DNA of 8,034 nt. Source: an uncultured Clostridium sp. (GTDB lineage: Bacteria > Bacillota > Clostridia > TANB77 > CAG-508). Position 1 is the stretch's first letter, and each line of letters opens with the position of its first letter. The translations under genes and the position numbers were made by a program. The notes under the pieces were generated by a model. The model did not search any database and was not told the origin of the DNA. It was given only the letters and a program-made list of their open reading frames with translations. This document shows, piece after piece, positions 1-5,490 of the stretch. The stretch lies in NCBI GenBank assembly GCA_946495905.1, contig CAMMEP010000061.1, positions 1-8,034 of the forward strand, in the 5' to 3' direction.

Positions 1-1
1 T

Positions 2-93
2 TGGCGGAGTGAGTGGGATTCGAACCCACGGCCCCCGAAACGAGGGTACTGCAGTTCCAGTGCAGCTCGTTATGACCACTTCGATATCACTCC
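2..93 (-). tRNA. tRNA-Ser, anticodon GGA, CCA encoded
   Basis: Read on the minus strand this is a complete class II tRNA. The acceptor arm GGAGTGA pairs with TCACTCC, followed by discriminator G and an encoded CCA at positions 4-2. The anticodon stem CTGCA/TGCAG closes the 7-base loop CTGGAAC, giving anticodon GGA (positions 58-56), which reads serine UCC and UCU. A long variable arm (CCCTCG-TTT-CGGGGG, with one G-U pair) is the hallmark of tRNA-Ser. The T arm GTGGG-TTCGAAT-CCCAC is canonical. The CCA is genomically encoded, so the CCA-adding enzyme encoded at 3090-4358 would act on this tRNA only in repair. Confidence 0.97.
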
Positions 94-114
94 TTTTACT
101 TGGTTACACCAAAT

Positions 115-143
115 ATCTTACCATATTTTTTAGCATTTTGCAA
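115..143 (-). promoter_or_regulatory. Promoter of tRNA-Ser
   Basis: On the minus strand a -35 box TTGCAA (143-138) and a -10 box TAAGAT (120-115) are separated by exactly 17 bases. Transcription would start near 108, about 15 bases before the mature tRNA 5' end at 93. The position, spacing and 115-base gap from the stop codon of the preceding gene suggest that the tRNA has its own sigma-A promoter. This is an inference from sequence only. Confidence 0.6.
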
Positions 144-158
144 GGTAATATTCGTCTT

Positions 159-182
159 TTATATTAAATTTTATATTAAATT
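159..182. repeat. Two tandem copies of a 12-base AT-rich unit
   Basis: The unit TTATATTAAATT occurs twice head to tail between the stop codon of the RdgB-like gene and the tRNA promoter. It could be a simple replication-slippage duplication. No hairpin or U-tract terminator for the upstream gene is visible in this spacer, so its transcript may run into the tRNA. Confidence 0.6.
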
Positions 183-208
183 TCTCTTTATTTACTTCAG
201 CTCATTTT

Positions 209-835
209 CTACACTATATTTCTATTTTTAAATTCTTTTACCAATTGTTTTACAGCTAAATCTCTATGATTATGCGTAGCCTCATATGTTTTCTCGTCTA
301 AATCGCTTAGTGGTTTGTCAAATCCATCTGGTATAAATACTGGCACATAGGTTAATCCACCTAATTTTCCTGGTGTTTTTGCAACAGTTCCTTTACATTC
401 CCCTCTTGCTACTATTTTTTCACCATTTGGAAGAATTGCCGTTAATACACATACAAACGTACACGCTCTATCCTCTCTCTTTTGAAATTTCTCCATTTTC
501 GTTAAAAGCTTTTCTAATATTTGAGCTTGTGAAGCATTTTCTCCTGCATATCTTGCAGAATACACCCCTGGCTCTCCATTTAATTTATCTACACATAATC
601 CAGCATCATCTGTTATTATAATTTTGTCATTGATTTTGTTTTCTTCACAGAATTTTTTGATAGCATTTGCTTTGATTGTCGAATTTTCTTCAAACGTTTT
701 TCCATCCTCTATTATTTCTTGATTAAATCCTATGTCTTTTAGGGTATACATGGTTACATCTATTTCATTTTCTTTTAAGATTTTTTTCATTGAAATAACT
801 TTATTTTGGTTGCTGGTACCATAAATAATTTTCAT
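209..835 (-). CDS. Divergent RdgB/HAM1-family non-canonical purine NTP pyrophosphatase
   Basis: The 208-residue protein has the normal length of the RdgB/HAM1/ITPA family. These cytosolic enzymes hydrolyse XTP, dITP and ITP to the monophosphate and pyrophosphate and so keep deaminated purines out of DNA and RNA. Visible family marks are the N-terminal phosphate-binding TSNQNK (residues 7-12), the acidic TFEEN segment (47-51), the signature TDDAGL with the catalytic Asp at 77, PGVYSARYAG (89-98) and a C-terminal HR pair (190-191). The usual purine-recognition motif GFGYDP is replaced by GLTYVP (160-165), and three extra residues sit before the HR pair, so base specificity may differ. The ATG at 835 is preceded by AAAGGAAG at 851-844. 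The gene has its own TTGACA promoter. The fold assignment is strong; substrate preference is inferred. Confidence 0.88.
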   Translation of the reverse strand: MKIIYGTSNQNKVISMKKILKENEIDVTMYTLKDIGFNQEIIEDGKTFEENSTIKANAIKKFCEENKINDKIIITDDAGLCVDKLNGEPGVYSARYAGENASQAQILEKLLTKMEKFQKREDRACTFVCVLTAILPNGEKIVARGECKGTVAKTPGKLGGLTYVPVFIPDGFDKPLSDLDEKTYEATHNHRDLAVKQLVKEFKNRNIV

Positions 836-872
836 TTTATTTTCTTCCTTTCTTTTAACTTATATTCTCTAT

Positions 873-900
873 TTAATAACATTTATATCTATTTTGTCAA
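873..900 (-). promoter_or_regulatory. Promoter of the RdgB-like gene
   Basis: On the minus strand a perfect -35 box TTGACA (900-895) lies 16 bases upstream of TATTAA (878-873), which is also preceded by TGT, an extended -10 element. Transcription would start near 866, about 30 bases before the ATG. The promoter lies just past the hairpin at 918-961, so this gene appears to form its own unit. Confidence 0.65.
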
Positions 901-917
901 TAAGTATATCCAAAATA

Positions 918-961
918 GTAGCAACTCAAGTGAAATAGCTCTATTCCTCTTGAGTTGCTAC
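918..961 (-). terminator. 13-bp perfect hairpin, probable terminator of the unknown gene pair
   Basis: GTAGCAACTCAAG (918-930) and CTTGAGTTGCTAC (949-961) are exact reverse complements, with an 18-base spacer that itself holds AATAG/CTATT. It starts 7 bases past the stop of the 100-residue gene and lies upstream of the next promoter, which fits a terminator. The tract after it on the minus strand is only TATTTTGG, a weak U-run, so termination may be partial or the hairpin may act as a stability or processing element. Confidence 0.55.
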
Positions 962-967
962 CTAATA

Positions 968-1270
968 TCAATTCATGTTTAACTTAAGCTTATATTTATG
1001 TATTGAATCATTTAAATTTGTAATTTGCGTACAATATAATTCTTTTAATTCATTTATCTGTTTTTCATTCAAGTTCGTTTCATCTATTATTCCATTCTCC
1101 AGTTTTCTCTGTAACACTAATGTTTCATTTACATTATTATCAATTTTAATATCTTTGAAAAAATTTTCTTTTTGTTTTATATTTTCTTTTTGTTTTTGAT
1201 TATTTTCTTCTATTAGTAAAGGTTGATTCCTTCTAAATAATCTTTTAATAAATTCGATAATTTTATTCAT
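968..1270 (-). CDS. Small hypothetical protein, charged and coiled-coil-prone
   Basis: I do not recognise a family for this 100-residue protein. The N terminus (about residues 1-20) is a basic amphipathic segment, MNKIIEFIKRLFRRNQ. A Lys/Gln/Asn/Glu-rich linker follows (20-45), and the C-terminal half (55-98) looks helical, with regular Leu and Ile spacing (LNEKQINELKELY and later), suggesting a short coiled coil. There is no signal peptide or convincing membrane span. The ATG at 1270 has a very strong site GGAGGAA (1280-1274) and the stop is TGA. It follows the gene at 1337-2125 in the same orientation, and the gap shrinks to 14 bases if that gene's frameshifted tail is real, so the two are probably co-transcribed and may work together. 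Function unknown. Confidence 0.75.
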   Translation of the reverse strand: MNKIIEFIKRLFRRNQPLLIEENNQKQKENIKQKENFFKDIKIDNNVNETLVLQRKLENGIIDETNLNEKQINELKELYCTQITNLNDSIHKYKLKLNMN

Positions 1271-1284
1271 TTCTTCCTCCTAAG

Positions 1285-1347
1285 TTAATCTTTTATATTT
1301 TCTGGATAAAATTTTTGTATTTCATCTACTAACTCTCTACTCTTTTT
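1285..1347 (-). other. Out-of-frame 19-codon tail of the upstream gene, probable frameshift
   Basis: Past the TAG at 1339-1337, the next reading frame is open from the A5 run (1347-1343) to a TAA at 1287-1285. It reads KSRELVDEIQ followed by KFYPENIKD, an ordinary-looking charged helical tail. Removing one A from the run would fuse it in frame after ...GKDYEE, giving a 279-residue protein. Its stop would then lie 14 bases before the next ATG, overlapping nothing but adjoining the GGAGG site, which is typical operon spacing. This supports a single-base insertion, either mutation or assembly error, over true non-coding sequence. Confidence 0.5.
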
Positions 1348-2125
1348 CCTCATAGTCTTTCCCTGCAAATCTTTCTTCAAAAGCTTTTTGTAGCTGTTTC
1401 TGCTCTTCTTCTAAACTTCTTTTTAATTTTATAAAATCTGTTAAACTTAGTTCATCTATACTATTCTTTCCTGTCAACTTTAAAATAACCTCTTCATTTT
1501 TTGCTTTTTCTTCTCTTTTTTCAGCTGTGTCTTGATACTTTGGCCTAGGTCCATATCCTCCTATATATTCAACATCTTCAAACTCTTTGATAAAATTATC
1601 TATGTAGTTATCAACTGCTTTCATATTTTCTCTACTTGGCATATGTTTATCAAGTTCTTCTTTATGCTCTGTATAGAATTCTTTTCCCATAATTAGTCCA
1701 TTATACATAACTCCACCAACAAAATTTTGTGTTCCTATCTTTTCTAGTGCAGATTCTTTTATTGGTTCATCAATCAAGAAATAAGCTAAACTAAAAGTTG
1801 GACGTTTTTCATCTAATATATCATATATATTATAATTAACACCGTACAAAGCTCTTTTCCTTTCATCTTGTTCATGAAACTTCAATGCTATTTCCTGTGG
1901 ATTTATTTTCAAACCTTCTTTTGCTCTTTCCATAATATCCTTTTCTGTAAGAAAAACATATAATCCTATCTCTGAATTGTTTGGTATTCCTCTTTTTTGA
2001 AACGATTCTGTTATCAGCCTTTCAAAATCCGCATTAATATCAACTCCATAATATTTAGCTAAATCTTCTTTACTTATTTTTTCTAATATTTTTTCAATTC
2101 CTTTTATTTTATATTCTTGTTCCAT
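1337..2125 (-). CDS. Hypothetical protein, unrecognised; possible C-terminal frameshift
   Basis: This is a soluble, highly charged 262-residue protein with no family I recognise. The N-terminal region (1-55) is helical and charged. The middle (75-175) is richer in aromatic and hydrophobic residues and is probably the folded core: GVNYNIYDILDEKRPTFSL, FVGGVMYNGLIMGKEFY. Residues 185-200 hold a Gly/Pro/Tyr patch, EYIGGYGPRPKYQD, and 200-262 is Lys/Glu-rich and coiled-coil-prone. There is no signal peptide and no obvious catalytic motif. The ATG at 2125 has GGGAGGA at 2137-2131. The stop at 1337 may be caused by an extra A in the run at 1347-1343, since the adjacent frame continues for 19 codons. 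It is first in a two-gene unit with the small protein at 968-1270. It could be accessory, mobile or toxin-antitoxin cargo, but nothing proves this. Confidence 0.75.
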   Translation of the reverse strand: MEQEYKIKGIEKILEKISKEDLAKYYGVDINADFERLITESFQKRGIPNNSEIGLYVFLTEKDIMERAKEGLKINPQEIALKFHEQDERKRALYGVNYNIYDILDEKRPTFSLAYFLIDEPIKESALEKIGTQNFVGGVMYNGLIMGKEFYTEHKEELDKHMPSRENMKAVDNYIDNFIKEFEDVEYIGGYGPRPKYQDTAEKREEKAKNEEVILKLTGKNSIDELSLTDFIKLKRSLEEEQKQLQKAFEERFAGKDYEEKE

Positions 2126-2130
2126 ACGCT

Positions 2131-2159
2131 TCCTCCCTACTTTTTTTACTACTATAACA
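2131..2159 (-). promoter_or_regulatory. Extended -10 promoter and ribosome site of the unknown gene pair
   Basis: On the minus strand TGTTATAGT (2159-2151) is an extended -10 element (TG, one base, TATAGT). No good -35 is present at the expected distance, where the upstream terminator stem and U-tract lie. The ribosome site GGGAGGA (2137-2131) follows. The pair therefore seems to be transcribed independently of the preceding AraC-containing operon. Confidence 0.4.
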
Positions 2160-2169
2160 CTAAACTTAT

Positions 2170-2213
2170 AAAAACCATAAACAAATCCGTTTCAAAATTT
2201 GTTTATGGTTTTT
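2170..2213 (-). terminator. Intrinsic terminator of the ydcF-cca-araC unit
   Basis: AAAAACCATAAACAAAT (2170-2186) and ATTTGTTTATGGTTTTT (2197-2213) are perfect 17-base complements around a 10-base loop. On the minus strand the stem is preceded by an A-run and ends in TTTTTATAAGTTT, a classic U-tract. It begins 6 bases past the AraC stop codon. The T-run on the plus strand would make it bidirectional, but no plus-strand gene is present. Confidence 0.85.
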
Positions 2214-2218
2214 TTTAT

Positions 2219-3031
2219 TTAATTCGAAATAGGTAAGCAGATATAGCAGTTCTCTCCTATGTAATATTCTAATGAAAAACTTTCATCAATATCTATGTTT
2301 GTCGATTTAAGCCACTTTGAATATATATTTTTTTCTATATTAACAATATCTTTTTGTTGTCGCGTTCCTACTTCAAATATAGCATATTTGCCAGCTGGAA
2401 TTTTTATTTTATTATTGGATGTATATTTGTTTTTACTTCCTACTAAGTAAGAATAATTTTCTTCATCACGACTAGATATTGCATATTGCTCTTCTTTTTT
2501 TAGTTTTTCGTGAATCCCATTCTCTTTCAAATAATTATATAGCTCTCTTATTTTATATAGAAAATCCACTTTTTTATTTGTTTCTGTTTTATAATAATAA
2601 ATTTCGGTTTCTTCCATATATTTTATTTGATAATCTAATATTTTATATTGTTCAGAATTTCTAAAAGTAATAATTGGGAATTGCTTGTATATAATATCTT
2701 TTTTTCTACATTCTATTGGAGTGATTCCAAAATTCTTTTTAAATGCTCTATCAAAAGCAATTGCAGAATTATATTGATATTTTATAGCTATGTCAATTAT
2801 TTTCATATTTGTATTTTTTATATCCTCAAAAGCTTTACTTAATCTTCTCTTTTTTATGTATTCTGTAATTGTAATTCCCGTCATAAATGTAAATATTCTT
2901 TGCAAAGAATTTACTGAAATTCCTACTATTTCCGCAAGCTTGTTCATATCTATATCATTTATTAAATTGTCTTCTATATAAGTAACCATATTATTTAGAT
3001 TTTTATAATTTTCATTCTCACTTACATTCAT
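2219..3031 (-). CDS. AraC-family regulator with C-terminal Rob/GyrI-like effector domain
   Basis: From the chosen ATG this is a 270-residue regulator. The DNA-binding domain is N-terminal (about 15-110). Its first helix-turn-helix is LAEIVGISVNSLQRIF (32-47), and the second covers IIDIAIKYQYNSAIAFDRAF (78-97) with FGITP after it, the AraC/XylS signature. Residues about 125-270 resemble the GyrI-like/Rob ligand-binding domain, with IPAGKYAIFEVG, KWLKSTNIDID and the terminal CYICLPIS. Members with this order usually sense small hydrophobic or cationic compounds and activate stress or efflux genes. The start at 3031 was preferred over an in-frame TTG at 3061 because TGAGGA sits 5 bases upstream of it. 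It lies 58 bases after cca and may share its transcript. The target genes are not evident. Confidence 0.9.
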   Translation of the reverse strand: MNVSENENYKNLNNMVTYIEDNLINDIDMNKLAEIVGISVNSLQRIFTFMTGITITEYIKKRRLSKAFEDIKNTNMKIIDIAIKYQYNSAIAFDRAFKKNFGITPIECRKKDIIYKQFPIITFRNSEQYKILDYQIKYMEETEIYYYKTETNKKVDFLYKIRELYNYLKENGIHEKLKKEEQYAISSRDEENYSYLVGSKNKYTSNNKIKIPAGKYAIFEVGTRQQKDIVNIEKNIYSKWLKSTNIDIDESFSLEYYIGENCYICLPISN

Positions 3032-3036
3032 ATTTT

Positions 3037-3042
3037 TCCTCA
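3037..3042 (-). promoter_or_regulatory. Ribosome binding site deciding the AraC start
   Basis: TGAGGA ends 5 bases before ATG at 3031 on the minus strand. The upstream in-frame TTG at 3061 has no comparable site, so the shorter protein is favoured. Confidence 0.6.
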
Positions 3043-3089
3043 CATTGCTTATGATTTTCAAATATCATATTCTTTCAATTTTTCTAGTT

Positions 3090-4358
3090 TTATAACTCAA
3101 TTGATTCAATATTTCCTCTATTCTTCAAATACAATACTCTTACTTCGTGCATTTTGCTTGCAACTTCTTTGCCCTCCGTAATGCCATATTGTCTCATTAT
3201 TGTATCTCCATCCGTACAATTTATCAATTCATATCCTAAATCTGCAAATTGATTTTCATCACCGTTTCCTAGCATATTATCAGCATCTACAATAATTTGT
3301 AGTCCATCTAATCCCAAGATAGTATTACTTACGCGCTCTATAAAACTAACTTTTTTTGAGATGGTCATTTTATCAAAAACCCCGCCTCTCATATGTTCTA
3401 AACAAGATGTTATACCGCATTTAATCAGTCTCGTAGGTAGTTTTAATCTTTTTCCCATATTCTTTACTAGCTCTACCCCTCTTTTTTCATGGTTAATATG
3501 ATGTGGATATTCTTCTTTTGGAGTTGTTCCTTTTCCTAAATCATGAACTAAAGCAGAAAAACGTAATTCTAATTTTCTCTCATCAATTAAAGTTTTTGTT
3601 TTATCTGCCACATTGTCAAGTACAATCATTGTATGGTTATAACTATCTCCTTCGGGATGATATTTTAGTGGTTGCTCTGCTCCAATTAAATCATATATTT
3701 CTTTAAAATGAATATCCAAAACATTAGCTTCTTTTAATACGTTAAAAAATATGGATGGCTTGTCTGTTAATAATGCTCTGCTTAATTCTTGATACACTCT
3801 TTCAACTGCTAAACTTGATAATTCATTTTTTAGTAATTCCATCATTTGCATAGTATTCTCTTCTACCTTAAAATCAAATTGACTTGCAAATCTAGCAACT
3901 CGATACACTCTTAATGGATCTTCTGCAAAATGGCTACTAACAGCTCTAATAATCTTATTCTTTAAATCTTCTCTTCCACCAAATGGGTCAATAATTTTAT
4001 CAGTTAATACTTCTTTTGCAATAGCATTTATTGTAATATCTCTACGTTCTAAATCTTCTTCAATTGTTATTTTTTTATTGATTTCTACATCAAAACTATT
4101 ATGCCCAATCCCTATTTTTCTTTCTTTTCTTGCAATAGCAAACTCTTTATTATCCATAGAAAACACAGGAAAATCCTTTCCTCTAATAATCGCTTTAGGA
4201 AATAATTCTTGAAATTCTTCAAAAGATATTCCAGTAACACAATAATCTTCATCATGATTTTCGATACCTAATAATTGATCTCTAATTGCTCCTCCTACCA
4301 GATATACATTTCCACCAATTGAATGGATTTTATTTGCTATTTCATATATATCATTCAT
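3090..4358 (-). CDS. cca: CCA tRNA nucleotidyltransferase with HD domain
   Basis: The 422-residue cytosolic enzyme adds or repairs the 3' CCA of tRNAs using CTP and ATP. The layout matches the E. coli-type HD-containing Cca. The class II nucleotidyltransferase head has LVGGAIRDQLLG (20-31) and the catalytic carboxylates in DED (36 and 38), then GKDFPVF (60-66), the RRD motif of the nucleotide pocket (105-107), DPFGG (124-128) and the neck motif EDPLRVYRVARFA (146-158). A metal-dependent phosphohydrolase HD domain follows, with YHPEGDSYNHT (233-243), HD (272-273) and an HINHEKRG segment. Length and order are close to E. coli Cca (412 residues). The ATG at 4358 lies 19 bases past the YdcF stop, with AAGGGGAT overlapping that stop, so the two are coupled in one operon. 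Confidence 0.93.
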   Translation of the reverse strand: MNDIYEIANKIHSIGGNVYLVGGAIRDQLLGIENHDEDYCVTGISFEEFQELFPKAIIRGKDFPVFSMDNKEFAIARKERKIGIGHNSFDVEINKKITIEEDLERRDITINAIAKEVLTDKIIDPFGGREDLKNKIIRAVSSHFAEDPLRVYRVARFASQFDFKVEENTMQMMELLKNELSSLAVERVYQELSRALLTDKPSIFFNVLKEANVLDIHFKEIYDLIGAEQPLKYHPEGDSYNHTMIVLDNVADKTKTLIDERKLELRFSALVHDLGKGTTPKEEYPHHINHEKRGVELVKNMGKRLKLPTRLIKCGITSCLEHMRGGVFDKMTISKKVSFIERVSNTILGLDGLQIIVDADNMLGNGDENQFADLGYELINCTDGDTIMRQYGITEGKEVASKMHEVRVLYLKNRGNIESIEL

Positions 4359-4377
4359 TGATTGATAATCCCCTTTA

Positions 4378-5064
4378 TCATACTTTATTTAATTTAGCCT
4401 CAATATTTTTCTTATCCCCTTCATCTTGTATATCTTTTAAAATAAATTTATCATATCCTCTTCTCGCCAGTATCTCATGAGCATCCCATACATTTTGTGG
4501 AATATCCATCTTTATTTGCCAACCTTTTTCATAAAATAATTTCATTCTTTGTATATCTCCAACTAGAACATTAACCCATTCTTTTCCGTTCCTTTTATAA
4601 TATTCCTCACAACTAATATTTTCTGAATGAATTATAACATCATATTCTGGCATTATTTTCTTAAAAGCTGCATACGCTCTCTTTTCATCATAAGGTTTGC
4701 ACACAACTATACATGATTTTATATCTAATTTTTCATTTTCTATTAATCTTTTAGAAAATCTGAAGTTATCACCTGTATTGGTTGATTCTTTTTCTAAATA
4801 TATATCCTTACTTGGTACGCCCTTTTCTATTGCGATTTTCGCAAATTTTTCTGCCTCTGTTTCATTCCATAATTTATACGTAACTTTACCTAACCCTCCA
4901 GAAAATATTACTTTATTAGCATATCCATTTAGGTATAATTCTGATGCAATATTTGCCACATTGGTATCCATTGTTCCTAACCCAATGATGCAATCTGAAT
5001 GTTTGATTTTTTGATTCATTCTCATGTAATCCCACAAAATTTGAATTAATTTTATGTCTTCCAT
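4378..5064 (-). CDS. YdcF/ElyC/SanA-type DUF218 domain protein
   Basis: The 228-residue protein belongs to the DUF218 family (YdcF, SanA, ElyC), whose biochemical role is poorly defined. Recognisable marks are CIIGLGTMD (25-33) in the first beta strand and loop, KVIFSGG (51-57), the conserved ESTNTGDN (93-100) and CKPYDEKRAY (123-132), which replaces the usual strand-turn with an Arg after a hydrophobic beta strand. Unlike SanA and ElyC it has no N-terminal membrane anchor, so it is probably cytosolic like E. coli YdcF. The C-terminal 60 residues (DIPQNVWDAHEILARRGYDKF) are typical of Firmicute members. The ATG at 5064 has AAAGGA 10 bases upstream, and the stop is TGA. It is the first gene of the unit with cca and the AraC regulator. 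Confidence 0.85.
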   Translation of the reverse strand: MEDIKLIQILWDYMRMNQKIKHSDCIIGLGTMDTNVANIASELYLNGYANKVIFSGGLGKVTYKLWNETEAEKFAKIAIEKGVPSKDIYLEKESTNTGDNFRFSKRLIENEKLDIKSCIVVCKPYDEKRAYAAFKKIMPEYDVIIHSENISCEEYYKRNGKEWVNVLVGDIQRMKLFYEKGWQIKMDIPQNVWDAHEILARRGYDKFILKDIQDEGDKKNIEAKLNKV

Positions 5065-5103
5065 AAATTTATATTCCTTTCATATTAACTTTCAATATTA
5101 GTT

Positions 5104-5109
5104 ATTATA
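5104..5109 (-). promoter_or_regulatory. Candidate -10 box for the ydcF-cca-araC unit
   Basis: A perfect TATAAT preceded by TTG occurs on the minus strand about 40 bases before the YdcF start and downstream of the terminator at 5143-5173. No convincing -35 is seen 16-18 bases upstream. It suggests that the operon starts here rather than by read-through from the structured RNA. Confidence 0.45.
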
Positions 5110-5142
5110 CAATATAGTAGATCAAATTACTAGCGAACACGC

Positions 5143-5173
5143 AAAAAAATAACAGATAAGAAATTATCTGTTA
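5143..5173 (-). terminator. Intrinsic terminator of the candidate non-coding RNA
   Basis: On the minus strand TAACAGATAA pairs perfectly with TTATCTGTTA around TTTC (5173-5150), followed by seven T residues (5149-5143). This is a textbook intrinsic terminator about 80 bases upstream of the YdcF start codon. Confidence 0.85.
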
Positions 5174-5381
5174 CTCTTTATAGCTCCTTTGCGAGAGACG
5201 TTTTCGAAAAGTCTATCACAAAAAAAGTTACTTATTGTGTAAACAACAAGGTTCTGGGGTACCCACTCAAAATCTGTGATTTTGTTAGTGGGTCAGGTTC
5301 TTATTTCCGTTCCAAATGTAGTTATAGCAATACATTGCAAGAATTGTATGCACAAGTTGGCGTTTTTTTGCTACAACTGTT
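5143..5381 (-). ncRNA. Candidate structured non-coding RNA, about 240 nt, family unassigned
   Basis: The gene-free stretch from 5085 to 5484 contains a self-contained transcription unit on the minus strand: promoter-like boxes at 5416-5388, several hairpins, then an intrinsic terminator. Visible stems (plus coordinates) are 5355-5359 with 5374-5378, 5327-5334 with 5345-5351 (one bulge), a long hairpin 5261-5293 (ACCCACT/AGTGGGT plus CAAAATC/GATTTTG around a 3-base loop), 5231-5250, and 5196-5214 with a TTCG-containing loop. The heptamer AGGTTCT (plus strand) flanks the long hairpin as a direct repeat (5249-5255 and 5295-5301). The segment is visibly more GC-balanced than its surroundings and has no ORF of useful length. 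I considered 6S, T-box and known riboswitches and could not confirm any. The 5' end is approximate. Confidence 0.65.
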
Positions 5382-5387
5382 ATTTAT

Positions 5388-5416
5388 AATTTAACATAAA
5401 ACTACAGAATTTGCAA
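5388..5416 (-). promoter_or_regulatory. Candidate promoter of the non-coding RNA
   Basis: On the minus strand TTGCAA (5416-5411) lies 17 bases from TAAATT (5393-5388), which is preceded by TGT. The same -35 hexamer and the same 17-base spacing are found at the tRNA-Ser promoter. The predicted start is near 5381. Confidence 0.5.
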
Positions 5417-5447
5417 GAGTTTTAGTCTTCATTTTTTTTGAATACAC

Positions 5448-5459
5448 TTTTGTACAAAA
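5448..5459. repeat. 12-base perfect palindrome, operator-like
   Basis: TTTTGTACAAAA is fully self-complementary. It lies between the hydrolase operon's terminal dyad and the promoter of the candidate RNA, about 35-70 bases upstream of that promoter. It could be a regulator site or simply part of the U-tract of the dyad. Confidence 0.35.
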
Positions 5460-5490
5460 TCTATTAAATCAATAATTATTGATTTTAGAT
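5459..5490 (-). terminator. Dyad overlapping the hydrolase stop codon, weak terminator
   Basis: A 20-base perfect palindrome (5466-5485) extends with ATCTA (5459-5463) against TAGAT (5486-5490) across a two-base bulge, then TTTTG on the minus strand. It includes the stop codon of the metallo-beta-lactamase-fold gene. The stem is purely AT-rich and the U-run is short, so termination is plausible but weak. Confidence 0.4.

Noticed and set aside
3032..3061. TTG start at 3061 for the AraC gene
   Set aside because: There is no adequate ribosome site before the TTG, whereas TGAGGA precedes the ATG at 3031; the extra residues add no domain.
373..4480. Several plus-strand open frames of 60-105 codons
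   Set aside because: They lie antisense to well-supported minus-strand genes, are rich in Phe, Leu and Ser as expected of complementary AT-rich coding DNA, and lack ribosome sites and recognisable motifs.
5143..5381. 6S RNA
   Set aside because: Size and setting are compatible, but I see several local hairpins rather than one long helix with a central bubble, and no sequence signature I can vouch for. It is kept only as an alternative to test by covariance search.
5140..5385. T-box or other tRNA/metabolite-sensing leader for the YdcF operon
   Set aside because: GAGTGGGTACCCC on the minus strand resembles the T-box core only loosely and lies far upstream of the terminator, whereas the T-box bulge must sit next to it. 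A separate TATAAT after the terminator also points to independent transcription.
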